From positions 5,022,001-5,086,000 of the forward strand of contig OX388322.1 in the NCBI GenBank assembly GCA_947579605.1: a stretch of 64,000 nt of DNA, read 5' to 3'. This DNA is from Athripsodes cinereus (Eukaryota; Arthropoda; Insecta; Trichoptera; Leptoceridae). Within the stretch, counting starts at the first letter, position 1, and each line of letters starts with the position of its first letter. Positions 55,559 to 64,000 of this stretch are shown in pieces. Below the pieces are notes generated by a model. That model did no database searches, was not told the origin of the DNA, and saw only the letters and a list, made by a program, of their open reading frames with translations. A program made the translations under genes and the position numbers.

Positions 55559-56335
55559 TAGAGGTGGGAATCACTGTTATTTCAAAATAACGTTCAACTA
55601 GTTATCGGTATTTGTAAATAACAGTTATTAAAAAATGTTATTTCATAACGATCAAATTGTAAAAAAAATAATTTAAAGAATCCGAATATTATTATTATCG
55701 TATCAAATGGAAATACATTTGCCTACCAATGCAAAGAATTTCTCACATAAAATACGCATAAAAATTATATTTTGTGCATGATGATGTGCAAGAATAATAA
55801 ATAAATAAATAAAAAAAAAAAAATTTCATTCCGAAAAAATATATTACCAGTTAAAAATCAAACAAATATTATATTCAAAATTATACTTTGATTATAATAT
55901 TGTCATTAGAAAACTTGTACCTACCAGCTACCTCTAAATAAACGAATGACTACTCCAAAAAATTCAAATAACTACACAACTAACTGCTCAAAACAATTTC
56001 AAAATAACTGCCATCGTTTAATAACATCCGAAGTTATTAAACCATATGAAAAAACTGTCGTCGTTCAATAACGTGCTACGTTATTGAAACGTTATTGAAC
56101 GACGACAATAACAAAGTCGTAACAATGTGGTACGTTATAATATAAGTACCTAAACGAAAACGAAATGACTATAGTCGTCGACAATAACTAAACGGAATAA
56201 CGATAACCTTGTTATAACAGTTGAATAACGCCGTCGTCGAAAATAACATTTATGTTATTGACAAGAAACTGTTAGTTTAGTTATTTTGAAATAATGAGTT
56301 TAAAAATGAGTTATTAGTTAAAACAGCCAACTCTA
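55559..56335. mobile_element. hAT-type non-autonomous element, 777 bp, nested LINE tail
   Basis: Ends TAGAGGTGGGAATC and complement of TAGAGTTGGCTG; perfect 8-bp duplication GACATAAT at 55551-55558 and 56336-56343. The interior is built of AATAAC/GTTATT words, including ATAACGTGCTACGTTATTGA. 55777-55825 is a LINE G tail (GCATGATGATGTGCAAGAAT, then AAATAAATA and A-run) inserted in it. Confidence 0.9.
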
Positions 56336-56631
56336 GACATAATAATCGAAACTAGAAGTTGATAAATGTCTTTTGCGCAGTGATTGACAAATACTACCTC
56401 CCTTTTACATACGGATATATAAAAACTTAGAAAATAGTAAAAGTACTATTCTATTCCGGGTGTAAAGCTTGTATGTAATAATATAAACTAAGTTACACTA
56501 TTTAATACCAACTTATACTAACAGTCTATCAATTGTGACAATGATGATTGATTGATTGCAATATAATTTGCTATTAAATTGATTTCGTGTCAACTCTATT
56601 TTTATTGTGTTTATTTGTTTATTTTGCTGAA

Positions 56632-56783
56632 ATGCTTTCTTTCGGGCTGATTTGCCGACGCGACGTCGCGAGCGAGGTTTCTCAACCTTTATTATGTCGC
56701 GGGGACGAAAACGACAGATTAGAATATAGTGACGGGTACAAGTCTGATAAAGATAATTTATGGAATATGGAAATGATGGAAAG
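56632..56783 (+). CDS. Candidate coding exon, unknown product
   Basis: From ATG 56632 the frame reads LSFGLICRRDVASEVSQPLL, CRGDENDRLEYSDGYKSDKD, NLWNMEMMER and stops at TGA 56785. The last codon overlaps a donor-like AAG/GTGACT at 56784, so a first coding exon spliced after 56783 is as plausible as a 51-residue peptide. The stretch 56648-56725 holds about ten CpG, against almost none nearby, and matches no other sequence in the window. No acceptor AG lies within 60 bp upstream, which favours an initial exon. The acidic, Asp/Glu-rich composition suggests a cytosolic segment. Product not recognised; low certainty. Confidence 0.3.
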
Positions 56784-56809
56784 GTGACTAATATTTTTAA
56801 AATAAAAAA

Positions 56810-56865
56810 AGGTTGAAAACCTACAAAAAAGAGTGGGTGGCTTTATTCTTTACCAGGAAATAAAG
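56810..56865 (-). mobile_element. Family A SINE, 5' end scrap
   Basis: GGTTGAAAACCTACAAAAAA, GAGTGGGTGGCTTTATTC (complement of the A 5' block). Confidence 0.5.
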
Positions 56866-57024
56866 GGGCTATTTACAGAATGTTTATTTTTTTTTATGAT
56901 CGCATAATTTTTATAGTTTTAAAAAAGATTTTTTTTAAAAGATAATTGCTTGCAGGCAATAAACCCGTCATTTGTACCATATAAAAAATATGAAATAAAG
57001 ATTATTTTATTTTACCTGGATTTC

Positions 57025-57172
57025 ATTCTTAACCCAAATAGGCAACCTTATACACCTTTCACAGTAAGTTAAAACCTTGTGTCATGGAAGGGTAGTTTGC
57101 CGGCACCTGGGATAGAACTATGGACCTCATGTGCACGAGGTCGAGACTTTACCTCCAGGCTGCCGACGAACT
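57025..57172 (-). mobile_element. tRNA-derived SINE family C, near full length
   Basis: Complement of GTCGGCAGCCTGGAGGTAAA (box A region), GGTCCATAGTTCTATCCC (box B decayed), AACTACCCTTCCATGACACA. A second, shorter and more diverged copy follows at 57185-57258 in the same orientation. Confidence 0.8.
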
Positions 57173-57258
57173 CAATGAATTTGGGTTTGTACTAAATCCA
57201 AATACACCTCGGATACCCTCACAGTAAGCAATATGCTTGTGTTGTTAAGGTGGAGTAG

Positions 57259-57779
57259 TAATTAACGTTTCTCAATGTGAGAAAAGTCCTAAAAATAATA
57301 AGTATCTATAAATAAAGGTATAGTAGTCATTAATGTCTTCATATTCAAAAAAGGGCTAAAAATTGAGATGAAAAATGTAATAAGTTCCATTTATTAATTA
57401 ATCGACTCCTCCTATGTTACGTGACCTTCCGAATCCATTAAGTTATTAGTCATATTGTATTTTTTATTCATAACCAATGAAAGAAGGCATACGATTGTTA
57501 TAATGCGACACAACAAGTTCAAAATATACCTACAATAGATATGTATCTAATAAATTCGAATTGAAAAACATGTAAGTACATATGCTAATACAGCATGTAT
57601 GAAATGAAATTTACGAGCGCGCCATGTCCTCCAGTATTTGAGGTGCAAAGAAGACCAGAAAACGTGGAAAGTTTTCCTCTAATCAGAGGTGTAGAAAGCA
57701 GCAGTGCTAAGAGACACACGTTAATAGGATGGAGTGAATAGGTAAAGGAGGCAACAGAAGGGACCATAAATGAGGCACT
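57259..57779. other. Unassigned sequence, target of LINE B insertion
   Basis: 57590-57779 and 58117-58200 are less AT-rich and were contiguous before the LINE B insertion; minus-strand frame open across 57585-57767 but unrecognised. Probably an older repeat. Confidence 0.4.
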
Positions 57780-58116
57780 ATTAAGGATGAAAAGGTGCGC
57801 CGGCGCACCCAGCAGAGACCTGTAATCTCCGTAATACAGGAGAGACGATGGTCATGGCTGGGACATATTTTGAGAATGCCTAGTGATAGTTGGCCAAAAA
57901 GAGCACTGTTCTTCCGTCCGCAGGGGTTCCGTCAGCCCGGGCGTCCCTCTTTCACAATACACCGTTCCTATGACAACGATATCACAGCGCAAGGAATGTC
58001 GTGGAAAGAGGTGACGCAATTGGCACAGAGACGCTCTAAATGGAGGAGGCTGGTTTCTGCCCTGTGCTCCCGAGAGGAGCGTTGAGGGCGATGATGATGA
58101 TGATTAAGGATGAAAA
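57780..58116 (+). mobile_element. RTE-like LINE family B, reference copy with 14-bp duplication
   Basis: Insert 57794-58102 is flanked by ATTAAGGATGAAAA at 57780-57793 and 58103-58116. Open frame 57795-58085 encodes the LINE C-terminus: RRWSWLGHILRMPSDSWPKR, then GRPSFTIHRSYDNDITAQG, then SWKEVTQLAQRRSKWRRLV and SALCSREER-stop. The tail is (GAT)n (58090-58102). W.GH.LRM ... GRP ... LAQxRxxWRxLV, with a trinucleotide tail, is RTE-like. About 310 bp long, strongly 5'-truncated, and with an intact frame, so relatively young. Confidence 0.9.
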
Positions 58117-58212
58117 ACTGGCGTCACTGAAGGGCATTAATAATCTCCTTCACGAATGATGGCCACGATCTTCAGCATTGAAAAAACGACGAAAGAGAAA
58201 ATTAACCTCTCT

Positions 58213-58345
58213 TGCCATTATATGTATACGTATTTAGTGCATTGTATATATGTGTATCGTCGTGTTAGTACCTATAATACAAGATTCAATCTAAGTTTGG
58301 GACTAGCTCGATCTGTGTGAATTGTCTATGCATGTTATGTTATGT
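58213..58345 (+). mobile_element. SINE family D, 3' part
   Basis: TCGTCGTGTTAGTACCTATA, AGTTTGGGACTAGCTCGATC, tail GTTATGTTATGTTATTT. Confidence 0.75.
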
Positions 58346-58795
58346 TATTTATATAAAAAGAAAAACAGGAAAGTAAAGAAACAAATCAAAACGTTTATAC
58401 TTACAATTTTTTCAATTCTAGTTTCAATTCAAAAGATGAAAAAAAACATACTGTATGTTATATAAATTATAGGACACACAAATCACTTTTTTCGACATTT
58501 CAATAACATTATCATAAATAGTGGGTGTATCGAATTACTTAATAAAATTACTATTTTGTGAATAGATACAATCTTGTAATAAAAATATCTCTAATGTGTT
58601 CAATTCAATATTTTTTGCTACTTATACCATTATTCGTGTTAGATATCGAATATGACCAATCATACATAAATTTGTCATATTCAACAATGCTTGTAATTAA
58701 TACGTGAATATTCTTGAATAATTTTTTACTCATGTGAAATATGTGAAAGATATTGAAAATGTAATTGTTTTTGATTATTAATTCAATCGTTCTTT
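58346..58795. other. Unassigned AT-rich sequence
   Basis: Nothing recognised. Confidence 0.4.
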
Positions 58796-58798
58796 AAT

Positions 58799-59040
58799 GG
58801 CGGCGTCCATGTAGCTGGATACGAAAGTCAATCATCAAGAAAAAATCTTAAATCTTTCGGTGACAATTCGGAGCATTCCCCGAAGAAGTATTCGAATGAA
58901 TGCCTTCGTTACCCGTCCATGAGAGACGTAACGAAGGCATTTATTCGAATATTTCTTCGGAGAATGCTCAAATTGTCGTCGAAAGATTTAAGATTTTTGC
59001 TTGATGATTGACGTTCGCATCCAGCTGTGTGGACGCCGCC
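58799..59040. mobile_element. Palindromic MITE, 242 bp
   Basis: Left GGCGGCGTCCATGTAGCTGG; right complement GGCGGCGTCCACACAGCTGG. Arms of about 110 bp meet near CCCGTCCATGAGAGACG. AAT on both sides (58796-58798, 59041-59043) looks like a 3-bp duplication. No relation to the AGGCCTGAG family. Confidence 0.9.
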
Positions 59041-59274
59041 AATGAACACAGATTAAAAACAAATCTTGAATCATAGGTAGATATAGATTGTTTCTATTTC
59101 AATAGATTAATTTCTACCTAATAAGCAGTTTGATTTTCAATTTTCCTACTTTTTTCTAAAGCTTTCGATTATCTGTTTCTATCAATTTATTAATAATAAT
59201 TTTTCCACACCACTGGCTGCGTAGAATATAAGAGAAACCTCATCGCTGAATTAAAGATGCTGAGAGTCTTTATT

Positions 59275-59575
59275 TCTATACATGCGCCACGCCGCTTCCA
59301 TTGCGAGGTAGGCAGAAAGGATCGAGCGCCACTTCCTTCTATTCTTGCATACATCTTTCGCTTCCGTCACTGTCATACAATTCCTCATGCATGCTCTCCT
59401 GTTCAATGTGCTCAACACGTGACCGTCCTGTAGGATTTGATTTAAATGATCTTGTCATTTGATCCTCGGACGACCACGTCTCCGAGCACCTTCACTTTCA
59501 GCCAAATATATCTTCTTGGTCATTTTGTCCCTCATTCATTGTTTCCACATGCCCAAGCCATCGTAGCTTATTCAC
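59275..59575 (-). mobile_element. LINE family H, C-terminal coding end
   Basis: Minus strand: LRWLGHVE equivalent at 59550-59575, then RRRGRPRI-like at 59465-59490 and NRRACMRNCMTVTEAKDVCK-like, then the decayed terminus (ATGCGCCACGCCGCTTCCAT). Stops in all frames. Confidence 0.75.
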
Positions 59576-60124
59576 TTAAAAACTTACAGAATATAATTAT
59601 ATAGTAAGACAATGTTTTTTTCCGGGAATATTAGGATTTTTTTTACTTCCATTTCCAGTATCATACGCTATTGAACAGACAAATAATATGTAACAGAAAT
59701 ACTGTTTAGTTAAATTGCATGTTATATCAGGCGTACTTATAACGTTATCAAACGCAGTTTATTTGCGCTGAGATACGTAGAGTATTAATAATGTAGAGTT
59801 TCTAACTTTGTGAGATAGATTCGAATCACTTACCTACACCAGCATTAGGAAGATCTAAGCAAATACTACAAGTCAATGGCGGTACATTATTTTGCGGAAC
59901 CCTGGAATGTTATTATTTTAGAGCCCTCTTTTCCAGTCATTGACTCCACAGTAGCCAACTCATAATTATAATTGTATGTGTATCTAGTATGTTTTAAGTC
60001 ATAAAAAGCTAGATTTAAAATTAATTTAATTTATACATTAAAACTTATTTTATCATTCAATTGGATTGATCCAAAATGATTTCGCGTTACGCAAAAACGT
60101 GTAATACTTTACGAATACTGTTTC
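59576..60124. other. Unassigned AT-rich sequence
   Basis: Nothing recognised. Confidence 0.4.
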
Positions 60125-60603
60125 AATAATCATGGCATGGTTTGGAGTGGCTAGAGCAGTGGTTCTTAACCTATTTGGGGGTACCGAACCCCACCAGTTA
60201 CATATGCATTCACTGAATCCCTCCTATTTTGAAAAATAAAATTTGATTTTTACAAATTCAAAACATGGTATATATTTATATTTATAGGTGTACAAGTTTA
60301 GTGTTGCCAGATGTAATAATAGGTGTTGCCAGATGTAATATTTGGATTGTTAGAATAAACTGGCAACATTGTTTTTCAAACTTGTGATGGCGGTTTAAAG
60401 GAATTATCGGAGTATTTTTTTCTTATTCCAACTCGCAAAACTATCTTGCCTTTAAAATGATTTTCACCGAACCCCCAAGACTGACTCACCGAACTCTTGG
60501 GGTTCGATCGAACCCAGGTTAAGAACCACTGGGCTAGAGGTTCTGGAAGCAGCGGTGGACAGGGATCTCTGGAGGAGGTACCTTGGCGCAATGGGCCCCC
60601 AAC
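60125..60603 (+). mobile_element. LINE C-terminal relic split by a hAT element
   Basis: Joining 60125-60156 to 60540-60603 across the hAT insertion gives the short C-terminal reading WHGLEWLEVLEAAVDRDLW, then RRYLGAMGPQPN and stop at 60601-60603. The AxxDRxxW motif near the stop is that of LINE ends. Neither family B nor H. A GATGTATGTATATT tail follows. Confidence 0.55.
60157..60531. mobile_element. hAT-type MITE, 375 bp
   Basis: Ends CAGTGGTTCTTAACCTA and complement of CAGTGGTTCTTAACCTGGG; perfect 8-bp duplication GGCTAGAG at 60149-60156 and 60532-60539. The word GTGTTGCCAGATGTAATA occurs twice inside. No transposase. Confidence 0.95.
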
Positions 60604-62224
60604 CCAACTAGGACAATGGGAAGAAGATGTATGTATATTCTTGTTTTTAAACAACTAGGAAAAATTAGGAAATTGCCTTTTTCTGTTTTTAAACTATATT
60701 ATCAAGGAATTTTTTTTTTCATTTTAAAAAACTCTTTTTTTTCTTGTTTCATCAATGATTTCAAACTGTGTCATTTGTACAAGTGATAAAATTCCACATT
60801 AGAAATAAGTTAAATCAAACATTTTTATTCCACCGTTTATTCAAGAAATAATACGTATTTCGTCTCGTTCGTAGGTCACCTCAGTTGTACAAATTATATA
60901 TTAGTATAATAATAAATGTACATTCGATGACTCATTATTATTACATACCTACACATTTGAAATATGAGCCACCCAAAGCACACGGGGCTTTAGTAAAAGC
61001 AACATTTTAGTTTCAAGTAACACCACTGTTCCATATAATCATTCCCTCTACCTCATGTACTTACTTACAAGCAATCCTCACTTCATAGTTGATGTCAAGA
61101 TTATTACATTATGATCCTAACTTTGTTAGTACATATTAATAATACACTGATGGGTATATTTTATTACAATTATACTAACAAGACATGATGAAACGGATTT
61201 TCCTTTGGCCGAATGCTGAATATCAAAAGGCCATAAACCCATTGAGCCAGAAATCTTTTAGTTTAGTGCGACTTTTTTGGGAAATCTTTTTCGATTAATC
61301 ATATTTTTTCAAAATCAGTAGATGCAGACAAGTCAGGACAAAATAATCAAACGATAGTTGTAAAATATATACTTTTGAGGGATTCATTTCGTACATACAT
61401 GTCCCTACGACTGTTCAAGTACATAAATCGAGCACCTTAATGATTTTTCAATGGGTATAAGTTATACATGATGTCCCGATGTTTAAAACAAGCACTTTAT
61501 CTATGGTAAGTTCAAAAATCTGACCAATTCCTGTTAAAAACCATTATATTTAACATATTCTGTTGAGCATATATTATATGTCAACTTACAGTAACAATTT
61601 CAATGAACTGTTTGAGACTGTTTTACAATCAATCCTTGATAAACACTAGATGCTGCCAGTAAACGATACTATTCTTCAATTTACAGCGTTGATACGACCA
61701 GTGGTTTATAAATGTTAAACGTAATGAGCGTACCAAAGGTGAAGTGCACTTAAACCAGCCTAAGCCGATTCGTAAGCATTGGGACTAAAGACACTAAAGC
61801 AAATGTGCGCGATATGTTGGTTGTCATGACAATGTGTCTGTTGAGTTAGATATATTCTTAAAACCTTGCAGGTTTGAAAGAATCCAGAAAAATGCAATAA
61901 CTACATTTAACACAGTTATAATTCTTGCTCGAATGGGTCATATACCAGATATCTATAGATATATTTCATCTCTTTACCAAGTTATATATAAACGTAAGTG
62001 GTAAAGAGTACATTTTATCTCTCTAATACCGTATCTGAAGTGCAAACAGTACACCATAAAGAGCAGTACACTGTATAAATACGTAGGTACTTAGTTCTCA
62101 GTGTTTGAGTCGATCTTCTTACTTAGGCTTCTAAGAAGATACCTATTAGTTCACATTGCAGTGAGAACATTATTGCAAGACGGTAAATTTATTGATTACC
62201 CTTTTAAACATAGGTGGTTTTTAC
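60604..62224. other. Unassigned AT-rich sequence
   Basis: 61750-61785 (AAACCAGCCTAAGCCGATTC) is a family K scrap. Nothing else recognised over 1.6 kb. Confidence 0.4.
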
Positions 62225-62335
62225 TTTTTAAATCAAATTATGCTCGTGGACTCCCCGAAATAGAAATGATCCTTGCTCTTTTCTGTAATTTTTTGAATGT
62301 CCAGTTAAAGACACGTAGGTGTTTGTAAAACTACG
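62225..62335 (+). mobile_element. Family A SINE, diverged 5' part
   Basis: TGCTCTTTTCTGTAATTTTT, GAATGTCCAGTTAAAGACAC, GGTGTTTGTAAAACTA. Confidence 0.45.
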
Positions 62336-62594
62336 TCAACAACATATAATTAATATAATTAGAAACAGTTCAATAATAATAAAAACAATTACTAATAATG
62401 AATTTGAAATAAAGATACTATTATGGTTGTGGTTGGGTTATATTTTGAGATTGCTCAATTATAGGTGAGCAAAAATAGCATCATTTTTTTAATCCAAGTT
62501 TGTGTGTTCTCATTTATCTTTGTAAAGTGAACATTTGTCATAGCGACATCCCTAGGTCTTAAAATATCCAGGGGAAAGTGGTGGGAAACCCTTA

Positions 62595-62715
62595 ATAAAC
62601 GACATCTCTCACAGCTGGGGCAGCCCATGAACTAACCACGTGTAATGAACACGCCGCTCGTTCTCTAAGAACTTCAGAGTGGGTGGAATACCTCATCACT
62701 GTTATATTGAAAATT
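62595..62715 (-). mobile_element. Family A SINE, 3' half
   Basis: AAACGACATCTCTCACAGCT, GCCCATGAACTAACCACGTG, AGTGGGTGGAATACCTCATC. Confidence 0.65.
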
Positions 62716-63034
62716 TTATAGCCAACAATACCTTACTTTTATAGAACACGTCATTGTTTGTACTGACTTTGATATAAACATAGCGTTAAGTTGATATTGG
62801 CTTTTTAATTCATGAAAGAAATCCATTATGACATTTCTATGATCTGATTTACAAAAAATATACCAAAGGAAATATTTATACAGGCGACCGAAAAAACAAA
62901 TGGTCGACCAACAATGAACTGAATATTTGTGCGACAGAAAAACTAAGTACGCGACTAATATTGAGTGATAAAGCTTCATAACCAAGCTGCAAAAAAATCG
63001 TCTGTTAAAGTAGGTGAGCGACTGAAAACACTAA

Positions 63035-63572
63035 TGGGGTGTTCACATTTGGCGAATATCGCCAGGCGAATTTTAAAATATAACGCCAGGCAAAAAAACA
63101 AAATTCGCCGTACGCCCATTGATCGTCACACCTGTTCACACAGTCCACCGATATAGAAACGATCTGTCAGATGCGCTTTGATTTTGACATTATTTTCAAA
63201 ATGGCAGACGTCGAGATGGAGATCGCGAAGTGTTTATTTTTAGTCGAACATGTTATAGTGGAGGTTAAAGGTGCCTTTTAATTAAGGTAACAAATGCCAC
63301 AAACCAACAACAAAGATAACAGCTGTCATGAAGCGGGAAACATTACAAAATTTATAGGTTATAAAGTTTTTACCACAGATACGAACGCCGCGCACATCTG
63401 CGCATGCGCAAATCGTTCAATCGGGCGAAAAAGTTGGAAGGTGGTCAACTCGAGACGATATCGTTTCTACTGGTTTTTATCGTTTCAGACTAGCTGTCAT
63501 TTTGTTCACACGGTTCAAATGGCTGGCGATATTTTGGTGCTCTGGCGATTTTCGCCAAAGTGAGAACACCAC
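63035..63572. mobile_element. PIF/Harbinger-type deletion derivative, 538 bp
   Basis: Ends TGGGGTGTTCACATTTGGCG and complement of TGTGGTGTTCTCACTTTGGC; target duplication TAA at 63032-63034 and 63573-63575. The TAA (TWA) duplication and GGGTGTTC-type ends indicate PIF/Harbinger. An ATG at 63201 opens 26 codons starting MADVEMEIAKCLFLVEHV before a stop, perhaps the remnant 5' end of an ORF of the parental element. Subterminal TCGCCAGGCGAA / TGGCGAT words on both sides. The 89-codon frame at 63294 is incidental. Confidence 0.85.
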
Positions 63573-63689
63573 ATAAACGTGCAACATAATCAATAAAACA
63601 TCCATAGGAACAAAGAATTTCAAATTCTTATAATTTGTGTATTTATTACGCGCTCTTGTTAATCGTTATTTTGGGATAAATTGCTTCTA

Positions 63690-63760
63690 TTTGGCATACT
63701 CTACAAGTGAGGTAGCCAGCATCATGTAATAAATACGCAAGCTTTCCTCACAGTGCCGAA
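63690..63760 (-). mobile_element. Family A SINE, terminal scrap
   Basis: TTTGGCATACTCTACAAGTG, GAGGTAGCCAGCATCATG, CGCAAGCTTTCCTCACAGTG. Confidence 0.65.
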
Positions 63761-64000
63761 TGGTTTTATTAGCACGTCATCATTTATAAAATGCAGCTCG
63801 TTTTAAATGCATTGTTTGACAATTTCTATTTATTTTTTACTGTTAGCCTCGACACAATTTGAGGAAATTCATGAATTTGAATTTGAATTAGTATACCGCA
63901 ATGCTGTCATCAAAATGGTTATAATATGGTTGCACAAACTGTGTGAAGTGGTCGCTCACATATAGTCGCACATTCGGTAATTTTGGATTTTCTGTCACAC

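Larger units (their letters stand above)
62929..64000. mobile_element. Possible outer inverted-repeat element running off the window
   Basis: GTGCGACAGAAAA at 62929-62941 is matched, inverted, by TTTTCTGTCACAC at 63988-64000. GCGAC/GTCGC words cluster inside both ends (62952, 63015, 63951, 63965). The window stops at the right copy, so the true boundary and any duplication are unseen. Confidence 0.4.

Noticed and set aside
57585..57767. Minus-strand 60-codon frame as a gene
   Set aside because: Broken by the LINE B insertion boundary and unrecognised; likely part of an older repeat.
63294..63563. 89-codon plus-strand frame
   Set aside because: Lies entirely within the Harbinger-type derivative and includes its terminal repeat.
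1..64000. Endogenous virus, LTR retrotransposon or prokaryotic system
   Set aside because: No long terminal repeats, gag/pol/env-like frames, operons, ribosome binding sites or phage genes seen on either strand.

Overview
The window reads as 64 kb of AT-rich, gene-poor nuclear DNA from an insect, most probably a moth or butterfly. The reasons are: LINE 3' tails ending in (AAATAA)n, several tRNA-derived SINE families, a rosa-type (D,D41D) mariner, many hAT and foldback MITEs, and the frequent GTAGGTACCTA-like words of lepidopteran intergenic DNA. No complete host gene, rRNA gene, operon or CRISPR array is visible. Order and family names below (A to K) are mine, defined only from copies inside this window.

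The most abundant repeat is family A, a 250-bp short retroposon with about 30 full or partial copies on both strands. Its last 40 bases match the last coding bases and tail of LINE family H (copies at 80-305, 3663-3965, 12384-12780, 13355-13480, 16840-16937, 59275-59575), so A looks like a SINE mobilised by H. Other retroposons are 5'-truncated RTE-like LINEs (family B) with (GAT)n tails, LINE 3' ends F/G with conserved hairpins, (AAAT)n-tailed LINE ends J, and tRNA-derived SINEs C, D and E.

DNA transposons: one nearly intact mariner (35475-36769; TA duplication, 1.3 kb, transposase broken by one 1-base deletion); hAT non-autonomous elements with perfect 8-bp target duplications at 19220, 33118, 51810, 55559 and 60157; a PIF/Harbinger-type derivative with TAA duplication at 63035; fully palindromic MITEs at 22060, 50238, 50647 and 58799; foldback elements at 28980, 38800 and 42383; and an unclassified 1,051-bp inverted-repeat element at 53939. 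Tandem structures include a 60/61-bp minisatellite (5571-6165), a 289-bp tandem duplication (38196), and a perfect 81-bp inverted repeat (46424).

Layout: 1-13.8 kb is dense in A, H, B and minisatellite DNA, with two short coding-like relics (6428, 8584). 13.8-24 kb is SINE-rich. 24-35 kb is mostly unassigned AT-rich sequence with scattered relics and one hAT element. 35.5-36.8 kb is the mariner. 37-51 kb mixes SINE A, foldbacks and LINE 3' ends. 50-64 kb is the richest in DNA transposons and nested insertions. The best candidate for host coding sequence is a CpG-rich open segment at 56632-56783. Several other coding-like stretches were traced to, or are suspected to come from, mobile elements.
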